The position numbers and the translations under genes are program-made. The notes beneath the pieces were generated by a model. That model did no database searches and was not told where the DNA came from. It saw only the letters and a list, made by a program, of their open reading frames with translations. Of a stretch of 64,000 nucleotides of DNA, positions 1-8,545 are shown piece after piece (the stretch's first letter is position 1; each line of letters starts with the position of its first letter). Origin of the DNA: Bacillus cereus (GTDB lineage: Bacteria > Bacillota > Bacilli > Bacillales > Bacillaceae_G); NCBI RefSeq assembly GCF_025917685.1, contig NZ_CP089518.1, positions 3,287,001 to 3,351,000 of the forward strand, given 5' to 3'.

Positions 1-1511
1 GCTCCTCCATTTTCTATCCCGTATAGTTTTCTAAAAGAGTTACCTTGATCGATGAAATCACCAGCTAAACCTACCTGATACACTTTTATCTTTACGCCTA
101 ATCGCGATGAAACAACATTTGCAACTTCAGTCCAAGCACTAGGCTCTGCTCCAGTAAGTAACAAAAAGTTGCTACCAAATAGATCAAGTATAGAAACTTC
201 TTTTCCTTCATAAGTTCCCCAAAAATGTGGTGCACGCGTTCCCGGGCGTCCGTTCAAATCAACTATATTCATTCTATGCGGTGTGTTACATTCGTCTATA
301 ATTGCTTCTGAGCAATACCGATAACCAACAGTGACAGCTAAACTATCCATATTACTCAAATTACCTTCCTCTCTGCCCGCAGCACGAAATAATATACTAC
401 TCGCATGGTCCGTTGTTAATTTTGCAACAGGGTATCTCTCTTCATGATATGTTTCTAACAATTTTGGTTTTGCTGCCCCTTTTATAACAGCCGCTAATTT
501 CCAAGCTAAGTTATGCGCATCTTGTATTCCTGTATTTGAACCAAATCCTCCTGTTGGCGGCATAATATGTGCAGAATCGCCAACTAAAAAAATGCGATTT
601 TCTTGAAATTTTGTAGCTGTACTTTCAGTCGCTTCCCACGGTAAAACACTTAATATTTCTGACTCTACATTTGTGCTTCCAATTGCTGTTTGAATAATTT
701 GTTTACAGCGTTCTATAGTGAAATCCTCTGGTCGCTCTCCTTTTATTGGATCATAAGCTACATGATAGATCCATTTACTCACGTTATCGACCGGAATAAG
801 TGCACCAAGAACCTCCGGATGAAGTACCATAGAAAAACCAAAGGCGTCTCCTTGTATAAATCCACTTAAATCAGCCTCAAAATAAATATTCATATAATAG
901 CCACCGATTGTACCGCGACCTTCAGTTGTAATCCCTAACTGCTCACGTATTTTACTTTTGGCCCCATCTGCTGCAATTACATAGTCACAATGTATGACAC
1001 TTTCTTTTTCTGTTTCACGATTTCGAATCGTTGCTTTTACCCCGTTTTCATTTTGTTCAAATGAAACTAGTTCATGATAAAAAGATAGTTGCCCGCCTAA
1101 TGCTTTCGCTTCTTGTAACATCATCTCTTCTAAAATAATTTGATAACACGCAGTTTGTTTTGATGGACTAATCTTTTCTATTTTTTGAAGTAACTCTTCA
1201 TCGTTTCCGTATTGAGTCGCTCTCATTTGTTCCAATTCTTCTTTATTCGCCTCAGCTATTGTATGAACTGCTATTCTTCCTCGGCAGTTCTCTAATGCTT
1301 TACCTGCCAATTTAATTCTTTGTTCCAAACCTAATTCTCGAAATAACTCCATCGTACGTAAAGTAAGACCGCCTGCTTTCGGATGAATGGCAGTAGACGG
1401 ATGCCTTTCAACAAGTAAGTACTCAATGTTATGTTTTGCAAGAAATAACGCAGACGCTAACCCAGATAATCCCCCTCCAACAATTAAAACTGGTACATAA
1501 TTCGATTTCAT
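1..1511 (-). CDS. FAD-dependent aromatic monooxygenase (PheA/UbiH-like), 3' end cut by window edge
   Basis: I translated this frame by hand because it runs off the window's left edge. It is open from ATG 1511 to position 1 (about 503 residues). The N-terminus has the Rossmann dinucleotide motif LIVGGGLSGLAS. The NADPH/FAD motif DYVIAADGAKSKIRE and the second FAD motif IFLVGDSAHIMPPTGGFG follow, which is the order seen in class A flavoprotein monooxygenases (PF01494; phenol hydroxylase and polyketide hydroxylase relatives). Such enzymes hydroxylate aromatic rings using NAD(P)H and O2. The substrate cannot be told. A GAGGGTAAATAT-type ribosome site precedes the ATG. The C-terminal part lies outside the window. 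Confidence 0.88.
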   Translation of the reverse strand, partial: MKSNYVPVLIVGGGLSGLASALFLAKHNIEYLLVERHPSTAIHPKAGGLTLRTMELFRELGLEQRIKLAGKALENCRGRIAVHTIAEANKEELEQMRATQYGNDEELLQKIEKISPSKQTACYQIILEEMMLQEAKALGGQLSFYHELVSFEQNENGVKATIRNRETEKESVIHCDYVIAADGAKSKIREQLGITTEGRGTIGGYYMNIYFEADLSGFIQGDAFGFSMVLHPEVLGALIPVDNVSKWIYHVAYDPIKGERPEDFTIERCKQIIQTAIGSTNVESEILSVLPWEATESTATKFQENRIFLVGDSAHIMPPTGGFGSNTGIQDAHNLAWKLAAVIKGAAKPKLLETYHEERYPVAKLTTDHASSILFRAAGREEGNLSNMDSLAVTVGYRYCSEAIIDECNTPHRMNIVDLNGRPGTRAPHFWGTYEGKEVSILDLFGSNFLLLTGAEPSAWTEVANVVSSRLGVKIKVYQVGLAGDFIDQGNSFRKLYGIENGG

Positions 1512-1755
1512 ATATTTACCCTCCACATCATTGTTCTGAGCTCAGTGACATAAATATAATCAAAAAACCAACAAAAATATAGACTTATATTTTATTTTGA
1601 ATTATCATATAGATAGATTACGCCCCAAAATTTCTTTTACCTTTTCATACATCTATAATCCACCTGAATTGTGTCTGTATGAAAGTGTAAAACAAAGGAA
1701 CTTACTTTACGTTGAACCCTGTTCTATCGTAAAAATCAAAAATAATACAAACATT

Positions 1756-1806
1756 ATAAGCGGTCATAACCTTTTGGATTATATAAGGTTGCGACCGCTT
1801 ATTTTA
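1756..1806 (-). terminator. Rho-independent terminator for the 43-residue ORF
   Basis: AAGCGGTC (1758-1765) pairs with GACCGCTT (1793-1800), and the stem is extended by AACC/GGTT. On the minus strand it begins at the stop codon of the small ORF 1799-1930 and is followed by an AT-rich, only partly T-rich tract. Confidence 0.5.
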
Positions 1807-1930
1807 TTGTTACATCATTTTTTGTTTTTAAAACTTCATCTATTGTGTTATGTAGTCCTTCCAATCCCTTTTCTATCTCCCTATAATTTTCAACAATAAA
1901 AAATTCATTCGTCTCGATTTTCTTTCCCAA
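1799..1930 (-). CDS. Small hypothetical protein, 43 residues, TTG start
   Basis: A short frame found by hand on the minus strand. TTG at 1930 is preceded by GAGGTG at good spacing, and an in-frame stop lies just upstream. The product begins MGKKIETNEFFIVENYREI and is charged and probably alpha-helical, without a signal peptide or membrane segment. A hairpin terminator follows the stop codon immediately, which supports a real transcription unit. I do not recognise a family. It lies in the divergent gap between the flavin monooxygenase and the ArsR gene. Confidence 0.45.
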   Translation of the reverse strand: MGKKIETNEFFIVENYREIEKGLEGLHNTIDEVLKTKNDVTIK

Positions 1931-2021
1931 TATTGCACCTCATACAACAATCATATAGCATTACCATATCGAAATAATGGTTCATCATCTTAAACCTTTC
2001 GACTAATTACCAGGAGGCAAA

Positions 2022-2366
2022 GTGATTGAAATGAATAAACAAGAACAATTAAATATTATAAAAAAAGATTTTATTGATTCTCAAAAAGTATTATTGGCAA
2101 TTGGTGATGAAACGCGTCAATCTATTTTATTAGTTCTAATGGAAACGGAATGTCAAACAGGATTACGTGTAGGAGAAATCACGAAGCAAACACACCTTTC
2201 CCGTCCAGCAGTATCACATCACCTTAAGATTTTACGAGAAGCTGGCATTATTTTAATGAGAAAAGAAGGTACAAAGAACTTTTATTATATTGACATACGT
2301 ACAAAATTAGGATTATTAAAAAACCTTGTATTAGATATTGAGAAGCTACTGCAAAACTTTTATTAA
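2022..2366 (+). CDS. ArsR/SmtB-type winged-helix transcriptional regulator
   Basis: A 114-residue protein with a winged-helix fold. Residues about 50-95 contain the recognition region TKQTHLSRPAVSHHLKILRE followed by the wing (MRKEGTKNFYYI). No cysteine or histidine metal-site cluster is visible, so a metal sensor is less likely than a metabolite or redox sensor. AGGAGG (2012-2017) precedes a GTG at 2022 by only 4 nt and an ATG at 2031 by 13 nt, so the start is ambiguous. The oxidoreductase gene starts 18 bp downstream on the same strand. The pair is probably one operon controlled by this regulator (inference). Confidence 0.87.
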   Translation: MIEMNKQEQLNIIKKDFIDSQKVLLAIGDETRQSILLVLMETECQTGLRVGEITKQTHLSRPAVSHHLKILREAGIILMRKEGTKNFYYIDIRTKLGLLKNLVLDIEKLLQNFY

Positions 2367-2384
2367 AATTTGGAGGTATAAGAA

Positions 2385-3383
2385 ATGAAAGCAATGATAA
2401 TTGATAGATATGGAAAAGTCCCAATGCGTATGACAGAGATACCTACTCCTGAAATAAATGAGTATGAGGTGCTCGCAGAAATTCATACGGCTAGTATTAA
2501 TCCAATTGATTTTAAAATACGCGATGGAAAAGTGAAGATGTTGCTTAAATATGAAATGCCCCTAATCCTTGGTAATGACTTTTCCGGTGTTATCGTAAAG
2601 GTTGGGGCAAAAGTGACTAACTTTAAAGTCGGTGATGAAATATATGCACGCCCAAGAAAAAATAAGATTGGTACTTTCGCGGAATATATAGCCGTTCATG
2701 AGGATGATATAGCCTTAAAACCAAAAAATTTAACTTTTGAGGAAGCTGCTTCGATTCCACTCGTTGGCTTAACATCATATCAAGCATTACATGACATCAT
2801 GCAATTACAAAAAGGACAAAAGATTTTAATTCACGCTGGATCCGGTGGTGTTGGTACTTTTGCTATTCAATTAGCAAAAATAATGGGCGCCACTGTTACA
2901 ACGACTGCTAGTGAGGCTGGTGCGAATTTAGTAAAATCTCTTGGCGCAGATGAAATTATTAATTATAAAACTGAGAATTTTGAAGAAATACTAACAAATT
3001 ATGATGCAGTATTTGATACAATCGGTGGTACAACACTTGAAAAATCATTCAATATTATAAAAAGCGAAGGCAACATTGTTTCCGTTTCAGGAATGCCAAA
3101 TGCTCGATTCGGTAAAGAATTCGGTTCAGGATTTTTCAAAACACTCTTATTTTCATTAGCAAGTAAAAAACTTACTTCACTTGAAAAAAAACATAATGCT
3201 CAATATTCATTTTTATTTATGAAGCCAAGCGGAGATCAATTACGTACTATTGCAAACTATATTGAAGCTGGAAAAATCAAACCTGTAATCGATCGAGTTT
3301 TCCCTTTTGAAGATGCTCAAAAAGCAATGGAATATTCAGAGTCTGGAAGAGCGAAGGGGAAAATAATTGTAAAAATGAAATAA
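2385..3383 (+). CDS. NADP-dependent MDR-family oxidoreductase (quinone reductase/enone reductase type)
   Basis: A 332-residue medium-chain dehydrogenase/reductase. The N-terminal GroES-like domain (about 25-110) contains NPIDFKIRDGKV and GNDFSGVIVKVG. The nucleotide-binding motif is HAGSGGVGTFAIQLAK near residue 150. The cysteines that bind catalytic and structural zinc in alcohol dehydrogenases are absent, which points to the zinc-independent quinone oxidoreductase branch. Such enzymes reduce quinones or alpha,beta-unsaturated carbonyls with NADPH. GGAGG precedes the ATG. It is co-transcribed with the upstream ArsR-type regulator and ends at a strong terminator. Confidence 0.88.
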   Translation: MKAMIIDRYGKVPMRMTEIPTPEINEYEVLAEIHTASINPIDFKIRDGKVKMLLKYEMPLILGNDFSGVIVKVGAKVTNFKVGDEIYARPRKNKIGTFAEYIAVHEDDIALKPKNLTFEEAASIPLVGLTSYQALHDIMQLQKGQKILIHAGSGGVGTFAIQLAKIMGATVTTTASEAGANLVKSLGADEIINYKTENFEEILTNYDAVFDTIGGTTLEKSFNIIKSEGNIVSVSGMPNARFGKEFGSGFFKTLLFSLASKKLTSLEKKHNAQYSFLFMKPSGDQLRTIANYIEAGKIKPVIDRVFPFEDAQKAMEYSESGRAKGKIIVKMK

Positions 3384-3391
3384 TAATAAAA

Positions 3392-3431
3392 GCGCCATTT
3401 TAATCAATCTTTTTGAAAAATGGCGTTTTTG
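3392..3431 (+). terminator. Rho-independent terminator after the oxidoreductase gene
   Basis: CGCCATTTT (3393-3401) pairs with AAAATGGCG (3417-3425), followed by TTTTT. Confidence 0.85.
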
Positions 3432-3529
3432 TATTTGCTGTTAAATAGACACAATGCAATGAAGTCCTTACAATAGATTGCAAGGGGAAATAATACATTA
3501 TACTTTTAGTTAACTTTACAAAGAATATA

Positions 3530-3545
3530 TATGTACAAATACATA
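3530..3545. promoter_or_regulatory. PlcR-box-like palindrome upstream of selO
   Basis: TATGTACAAATACATA fits the short PlcR consensus TATGNAN4TNCATA, but the central AT-rich stretch carries a C. It ends only 29 bp before the selO ATG, closer than usual for PlcR activation, so a functional site is doubtful. Confidence 0.25.
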
Positions 3546-3574
3546 ATTAAAAAACATAAAAAGGAGGAGATAAA

Positions 3575-5041
3575 ATGACTAAAAATAATGAAGCAGGTTG
3601 GAATTTAGACAATAGTTATGCTACTTTACCACAATCATTTTATACAGACATCCCCCCTACTCCCGTAAGTTCACCGGAGTTAGTTAAACTAAACCATTCA
3701 TTAGCAATATCTCTTGGCTTTAATCCGGAAGAATTGAAGAAAGAAGCCGAAATTGCCGTTTTTGCTGGTAATGCACTCCCAGAAGGAGCTCACCCATTAG
3801 CTCAAGCATATGCCGGTCATCAATTCGGACATTTTAATATGTTAGGCGACGGTCGTGCTCTTTTAATTGGTGAACAAATTACTCCTTCAGGAAAACGTTT
3901 TGACATTCAGCTAAAAGGTTCTGGCCCTACTCCGTATTCACGCCGAGGAGATGGTCGTGCTGCACTCGGTCCGATGCTACGTGAATATATTATTAGCGAA
4001 GCAATGTATGCACTTGATATTCCGACTACTCGCAGTTTAGCAGTTGTCACAACAGGCGAACCAACATATCGTGAAACAAAGTTACCTGGAGCAATTTTAA
4101 CTAGAGTCGCTAGTAGCCATATACGCGTCGGCACATTTCAATATGCTGCAGCCCGCGGATCTATCGAGGATCTTCAATCACTAGCGGACTATACAATAAA
4201 AAGACATTATCCAGAAATTGAAGCTCATGAAAACCGATATACTGCATTACTACAAAAAGTTATTAAAGGACAAGCAAGTCTTATCGCAAAATGGCAACTT
4301 GTTGGATTTATTCACGGTGTAATGAACACTGACAATATAACAATTAGCGGAGAAACGATCGATTACGGCCCTTGTGCATTTATGGATAGTTACGACCAAG
4401 GAACCGTATTCAGCTCTATTGATACACAAGGTCGCTACGCATATGGAAATCAGCCATATATGGCCGCATGGGACCTCGCGCGACTAGCTGAATCTTTAAT
4501 ACCGATCTTACACGAAGATGAAGAAGAAGCATTAAAGATTGCTCAAGACGAAATTTCAAAATTTAGTGTCCAGTATGAAAACCAGTGGTTCATTGGAATG
4601 AAAAAGAAATTAGGACTATTTGGCGAAGACGAACAAGACAAAGTGCTTATTGAGCAACTTTTAAAAATGATGGAGAAATATAAAGCGGATTACACAAATA
4701 CATTCCGTTCTTTAACTCTTGATACGATCGAAAATACAGCTCTATTTGAAAGTCCTGAATTTAAAGAATGGTACAAACTGTGGCAATCTCGATTAGAAAG
4801 ACAAGAGGAATCGAAAGAAAACGCCTACGAAATGATGAAAAATAATAACCCATCAATCATCCCAAGGAACCACCGTGTAGAAGAAGCACTAGAAGCAGCT
4901 GTTACAAATGACGACTATAGCGTAATGGAGAAACTTCTTGAAGCTTTATCAAACCCTTATGCGTATTCTACAGATCAAGAAGAATACTGCATTCCGCCTG
5001 CGCCGACGAATCGTCCTTATCGTACTTTTTGTGGAACTTGA
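3575..5041 (+). CDS. selO: SelO family protein adenylyltransferase (YdiU/UPF0061)
   Basis: A 488-residue protein of the SelO pseudokinase family, which transfers AMP from ATP to Ser/Thr/Tyr residues of proteins and is linked to redox stress (family knowledge). Visible signatures are [43 protein letters not shown] and [13 protein letters not shown]. The last holds the Asp/Asn that bind metal in this inverted-ATP fold. The C-terminus ends in TFCGT, so the conserved redox position near the end is a cysteine here (selenocysteine in eukaryotes). AAGGAGGAG precedes the ATG. Monocistronic: terminators lie on both sides. Confidence 0.95.
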   Translation: MTKNNEAGWNLDNSYATLPQSFYTDIPPTPVSSPELVKLNHSLAISLGFNPEELKKEAEIAVFAGNALPEGAHPLAQAYAGHQFGHFNMLGDGRALLIGEQITPSGKRFDIQLKGSGPTPYSRRGDGRAALGPMLREYIISEAMYALDIPTTRSLAVVTTGEPTYRETKLPGAILTRVASSHIRVGTFQYAAARGSIEDLQSLADYTIKRHYPEIEAHENRYTALLQKVIKGQASLIAKWQLVGFIHGVMNTDNITISGETIDYGPCAFMDSYDQGTVFSSIDTQGRYAYGNQPYMAAWDLARLAESLIPILHEDEEEALKIAQDEISKFSVQYENQWFIGMKKKLGLFGEDEQDKVLIEQLLKMMEKYKADYTNTFRSLTLDTIENTALFESPEFKEWYKLWQSRLERQEESKENAYEMMKNNNPSIIPRNHRVEEALEAAVTNDDYSVMEKLLEALSNPYAYSTDQEEYCIPPAPTNRPYRTFCGT

Positions 5042-5055
5042 TTGTTTAATATGTA

Positions 5056-5098
5056 AAAAGGTGCGTTCATACAAATTGTGTGAACACACCCTTTTTTA
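5056..5098 (+). terminator. Rho-independent terminator after selO
   Basis: An interrupted stem pairs AAAAAGGTG-GTTCA with TGAAC-CACCC and is followed by TTTTTT. Confidence 0.75.
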
Positions 5099-5267
5099 TA
5101 CTATCTCCTCTGCTCTTTCTTTACTCCAAAAACAAACTCCACTCCATTTCAATGAGCTTAATCACAACTCTACTATACAAATGTTGAGAAATATAAAACA
5201 TCATTTCTAAATATTGTTATTTTTGATACTATATTTTATAAGAATATTCAAAAAGCGAGGGGATTTC

Positions 5268-6362
5268 ATGAACGTTCAACTACAAGGTAATGAACAAATT
5301 ACGAAATTATTTAATGATTGGTATTTAGCTATGCTTAAACAAGATGTGTCTCAGGCGACCAACTTAAAGCATGAAATTGAGGAAAAGGAACTAAACTTTG
5401 AAGAAGATGAAAACGTAGCATTATATCATTCCTTACTAGATTTTCGATATAAAGTTTTAGTAGATAGTTTAAGCATTTCAAAACATAGTTTTGATAAGAT
5501 AGATTCTTATTCAATCTCATCTAACCATTCACTTTCTTACTACTATCATTTATTTAAAGCTATTCATGCTACTTTAACAACAAACTACAATTTAGCTAGC
5601 GAGCATTACGAAAATGCTGAAAAGCTACTAGGCAATGTTTCAGATAAACTAGAGGAAGCAGAATTTAATTACCGATTCGCTATCTTTAACCAACATTTTT
5701 ATAAACCTATTGAAGCAATTCAGCAAGCAACAAAAGCCAGAAATATGTTCATGACTGAAAACGGGTTTGAGATAAAATTAGCACTTTGCGACAATATAAT
5801 TGGTTCCTCATGTGTATTTTTAAAGCAATATGAACAAGCAGAGGAAAAGTTCAATTCTGCTCTTTCCATTTTACAAAAACTAAACGCAAATGATTTAGTT
5901 TTAAGCATTCGTAATAATCTAGGTTGGCTCTATGCAAGTCAAAACCTGTCTTCACTAGCGATTCGACATTTATCAGAGGTGTCAACCAAAATACCTACAC
6001 ACTTTAAATCGCTCTTTTTACAAGCCAGAGAGCATTCTAAACTTGGTGAAATAAACATTGCTGAAAAACTTATCAAAAAAGGATTGGAAGTTTGTACAGA
6101 ACTAAACAATGATGAATATATACTTCATTTTAAAATTTTAAATTCTCTTAACAATAATGAGACAACTGAAGATCTAGAAAATATTATTCTTGAAGGAATT
6201 ACGTATTTCGACAAAGAATCTTTATATAACTACACTCAAGAATATTCAGAGAAATTAGCAGTTAAACTTTACGATGAAAATAATCACATAAAAGCAAGTG
6301 AGTATTTTCATAAAGCATTACAAGCAAAAGAAAAAACATTTGAGAAAGGGGCATTAAAATGA
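5268..6362 (+). CDS. Rap family response-regulator aspartate phosphatase/TPR regulator
   Basis: A 364-residue helical protein. The N-terminal three-helix bundle (about 1-70; LFNDWYLAMLKQD) is followed by tandem tetratricopeptide repeats to the end, e.g. AHYENAEKLLG-like, YEQAEEKFNSALSIL and KASEYFHKALQAKE. This is the Rap architecture. Rap proteins dephosphorylate Spo0F or block ComA-type regulators and are inhibited by an imported Phr peptide. The ATG at 5268 follows a GCGAGGGG ribosome site. A longer upstream extension of the frame has no such site. The stop overlaps the start of the phr gene by four bases (ATGA). Its target (sporulation or another regulator) cannot be read from the sequence. 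Confidence 0.92.
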   Translation: MNVQLQGNEQITKLFNDWYLAMLKQDVSQATNLKHEIEEKELNFEEDENVALYHSLLDFRYKVLVDSLSISKHSFDKIDSYSISSNHSLSYYYHLFKAIHATLTTNYNLASEHYENAEKLLGNVSDKLEEAEFNYRFAIFNQHFYKPIEAIQQATKARNMFMTENGFEIKLALCDNIIGSSCVFLKQYEQAEEKFNSALSILQKLNANDLVLSIRNNLGWLYASQNLSSLAIRHLSEVSTKIPTHFKSLFLQAREHSKLGEINIAEKLIKKGLEVCTELNNDEYILHFKILNSLNNNETTEDLENIILEGITYFDKESLYNYTQEYSEKLAVKLYDENNHIKASEYFHKALQAKEKTFEKGALK

Positions 6363-6547
6363 TAAAAAAAATTAGTTCTATCTTATTAGGATTATCTGTT
6401 ATTGGAATTGTGTCTATTGGGATAAATAGTTCATTTACATATAAAGCAAGTCACGCCGATCTTCCCGCACCACAAAGACCTGACTTTGTTCAATCTGTTG
6501 ACGTAAGTAAAGACTACAACTCAACAACAGCTGTAAAAGCGCTTTAA
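6359..6547 (+). CDS. Phr pro-peptide, secreted signal paired with the upstream Rap
   Basis: A 62-residue precursor. It has a lysine-rich N-terminus (MIKKI), a hydrophobic export segment (SSILLGLSVIGIVSIGI) and a likely signal-peptidase region ending near KASHA. The short exported tail DLPAPQRPDFVQSVDVSKD follows. In Phr systems a 5-7 residue piece of this tail is released, re-imported by Opp and binds the Rap TPR domain. I cannot tell which residues form the mature peptide. Translation is coupled to rap through the overlapping ATGA. A strong terminator follows. Confidence 0.85.
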   Translation: MIKKISSILLGLSVIGIVSIGINSSFTYKASHADLPAPQRPDFVQSVDVSKDYNSTTAVKAL

Positions 6548-6552
6548 AAAAC

Positions 6553-6583
6553 GAAAGACCTTCAATTCAGAAGGTCTTTTTTA
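6553..6583. terminator. Bidirectional terminator between phr and the tRNA-like RNA
   Basis: AAGACCTTC (6555-6563) pairs with GAAGGTCTT (6570-6578) and has T-runs on both sides. It can end rap-phr on the plus strand and the tRNA-like transcript on the minus strand. Confidence 0.85.
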
Positions 6584-6638
6584 AATGCACTTATTGAGTT
6601 AATGTAATCGAATATTTCTTCATACAGGGTTTTCCATA

Positions 6639-6832
6639 TGCCTCCGACGGGATTCGAACCCGCACTCCTTTCGTAAGCATAGGCTAAGGGAAACACGCTT
6701 CCCTACGGAATTTCACCGACAGGAATTCCACCTGTCTCAGCTTATTTGCTTTTCGGTGCTTCTGAAACCTTCGCCTTGCGACCCGGTGCGACATGTTTTC
6801 CGGCGCTCTTCCCTTCTAGAGCTACGGAGGCA
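6639..6832 (-). ncRNA. tRNA-like structured RNA with a large insertion (194 nt)
   Basis: Read on the minus strand, both ends look like a tRNA. The 5' TGCCTCCG and 3' CGGAGGCA form an 8-bp acceptor-type helix. Then comes TA and a D-arm-like GCTC/GAGC hairpin with GGG in its loop. The 3' end has a T-arm, GCGGGTTCGAATCCCGT. Instead of a normal anticodon and variable region of about 23 nt there are about 141 nt. These contain nested helices: CACCG/CGGTG enclosing GACAGG/CCTGTC, and CGTA/TACG near an alternative GGGAA/TTCCC hairpin. No CCA is encoded. A -10-like TATACT lies 16 nt upstream of the 5' end and a terminator lies downstream, so it looks like a complete transcription unit. It is not a standard tRNA and does not resemble tmRNA. 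Confidence 0.7.
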
Positions 6833-6894
6833 TTTTCTTTTAAGTAAAAGTATATTTTCTACAAAATTAGCAAATTACCTTTATTTCACAGAAC

Positions 6895-7500
6895 TCATTT
6901 TGTTCCTTTCATTAAATCCGCGATTGCTTTACTCCCCTCACTACCAACTTTCTCAAGTTTCTCTACAACTAATTTTCTTCTTTCCGCAGAATGATTTTGA
7001 CTTAACTTCGCTTTTCCTTCTATTTTATTTATCTTTATTTTAAAGCCCACTATACCTTTACTTAATCCTGCCATATAATTCGAATCCACCTCATTTAGCG
7101 AGTAGCTACTCTGTGGATCTTCATATGTATGTACTAAACCTTGAAGAGAATCTATTAATTCCTGTTCATCTTCAACAATTTCTAATTTACCGTATACATG
7201 TACTGCAACGTAATTCCATGTTGGCACTGCATTGTTTGTTTCATACCACGACGGCGATATGTAGCTATGTGGTCCTTGGAATATAACTAATACTTCTTGA
7301 TTCCCACTATCTTTCCACTGTTCATTCGGACGTGCGAAGTGACCATGTAAAGTCAGGGTCTCCCTATTTAGTAACAACGGTAAGTGCGTTGCATATGGTT
7401 CTCCATTATGTTGAGAAAATAACGTCGCAAAGCTATTTTGTTCAATTATTTCGTACTTCATCTCTTCATCTTGTATTGCAAAATATTTTGGTATGTACAT
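6895..7500 (-). CDS. paiB: PaiB-type FMN-binding transcriptional regulator
   Basis: A 201-residue protein beginning [19 protein letters not shown], the typical PaiB start. GAGGGAG lies 4-10 bases upstream of ATG 7500; a longer frame to 7554 lacks this support. The middle holds [40 protein letters not shown] and [13 protein letters not shown], diagnostic of the family (PF04299, split-barrel FMN-binding fold). In B. subtilis PaiB with PaiA affects sporulation and degradative enzyme genes; here no PaiA-type acetyltransferase is adjacent. The downstream gap to 6548 contains the tRNA-like RNA. Confidence 0.9.
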   Translation of the reverse strand: MYIPKYFAIQDEEMKYEIIEQNSFATLFSQHNGEPYATHLPLLLNRETLTLHGHFARPNEQWKDSGNQEVLVIFQGPHSYISPSWYETNNAVPTWNYVAVHVYGKLEIVEDEQELIDSLQGLVHTYEDPQSSYSLNEVDSNYMAGLSKGIVGFKIKINKIEGKAKLSQNHSAERRKLVVEKLEKVGSEGSKAIADLMKGTK

Positions 7501-7611
7501 AATCTCCCTCTTTTCCGATCTTTTATTTCTCATTATATTTAGAAATCGTTTCATTCAACAGTGCCAGTTTGTATTTCTTTTACAATGGCAGCTTTCTATC
7601 AAAATAGAACA

Positions 7612-7633
7612 GGCGGCATATACTCCATGCCGC
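7612..7633 (-). terminator. Hairpin after the GrpB-family gene
   Basis: GCGGCAT pairs with ATGCCGC just after the stop codon. On the minus strand the following bases are only partly T-rich, so termination may be weak. Confidence 0.4.
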
Positions 7634-7634
7634 T

Positions 7635-8162
7635 TTAGTTTATTTTTTCTAATATATTTGTAATAAATACCGCCTTACCTCCACTATAGCCAGTTCTACT
7701 TTTCGACTCTCTTGCTAACTTTTCCTTTAAGCGCCCATATTCAATAGCAACATCGGCATGTTCACGAAGATAATCCCGAAACGCTACATGTCTCCTCAGC
7801 TCTTCACTATTCTTATCACACACATATAGATGCTGTTCCATCCAAACTGTATTTTCTTCATTCCACGGAACGAAAGCATCCTTTCTTCCAAACGCCTCTC
7901 TTCCTTTAAAGCTCCATTCCGATTGATGATAGTATCCTATCGTTTCAAGTTTTTTTACTACTTCAGGAAAAAATTTATAATCTTCTATTACGATATCAAT
8001 ATCTAATATTGGTTTTGCTGTAAGTCCTTTAATAGATGTACTCCCAACATGTTCAATAGATAAAATGCTGTCTTCCATTACATCGTTAATGAGAGTTTGT
8101 AGCTTATTAAATTCACTTTCCCACTTGGTGCTATATTCTTCGATAGTAATTCTCTGTTTCAA
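7635..8162 (-). CDS. GrpB family protein (UPF0157, nucleotidyltransferase-like fold)
   Basis: A 175-residue protein with the GrpB signature: SIEHVGSTSIKGLTAKPILDIDIVI near residues 35-60, then HLYVCDKNSEELRRHVAFRDYLREH. This resembles the nucleotidyltransferase GS..D.D active-site pattern. No reaction is firmly established for the family. TTG at 8162 follows GGAGAGGG, so a TTG start is favoured. It is the last gene of a co-directional set (GlcD, BASS transporter, DUF4260, GrpB), 23 bp after the DUF4260 stop. Confidence 0.88.
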   Translation of the reverse strand: MKQRITIEEYSTKWESEFNKLQTLINDVMEDSILSIEHVGSTSIKGLTAKPILDIDIVIEDYKFFPEVVKKLETIGYYHQSEWSFKGREAFGRKDAFVPWNEENTVWMEQHLYVCDKNSEELRRHVAFRDYLREHADVAIEYGRLKEKLARESKSRTGYSGGKAVFITNILEKIN

Positions 8163-8185
8163 TATATCCCTCTCCTCAAAAGCAA

Positions 8186-8533
8186 TTACAACCTTTGAAT
8201 ATGAGTATCTTTAAAATCCGTCTCATATTTCAAGCCATATCCAAACATTCGATCCATTCCAATATGCGCTGTCCATATTAAGCCAATCATAATAACAGTA
8301 TCTACCTTAAAATAGACACCTACTATAGCAATTAATATAGATATAATATACGTGTGACATATATTATAGATTTTAGCACCTATATGATTATTTATCCCAT
8401 ACGCTAACATTGATAAATCTGGAGCTAAAAGGAACAGAAAAAATATAATCCAACTAAATTCATATATTGAATACGCATAAATCGTAGCTACAAAAACAAC
8501 CAGCCCTTCAAAATGTACAATACGTTTTTGCAT
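8186..8533 (-). CDS. DUF4260 family integral membrane protein
   Basis: A 115-residue protein with about four hydrophobic segments and the DUF4260 features FLLAPDLSMLAYGINNHIGA, IWTAHIGMDRMFGYGLKY and the C-terminal FKDTHIQRL. Its function is unknown. It sits 12 bp after the BASS transporter and 23 bp before GrpB, so it is probably translated from the same mRNA. Confidence 0.85.
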   Translation of the reverse strand: MQKRIVHFEGLVVFVATIYAYSIYEFSWIIFFLFLLAPDLSMLAYGINNHIGAKIYNICHTYIISILIAIVGVYFKVDTVIMIGLIWTAHIGMDRMFGYGLKYETDFKDTHIQRL

Positions 8534-8545
8534 TCTTTATCATTC

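Noticed and set aside
1597..1899. 100-codon plus-strand frame
   Set aside because: Low-complexity hydrophobic translation without a ribosome site; it spans the minus-strand terminator and opposes the better-supported minus-strand small ORF.
6639..6832. Ordinary tRNA, tmRNA or group I intron-containing tRNA
   Set aside because: Too long for a tRNA, no mRNA-like tag frame or tmRNA 5' sequence, and the insertion is shorter than a typical group I core; kept as an unclassified tRNA-like RNA.
6756..7043. 95-codon plus-strand frame
   Set aside because: It runs antisense across the tRNA-like RNA and the end of paiB and has no ribosome site.
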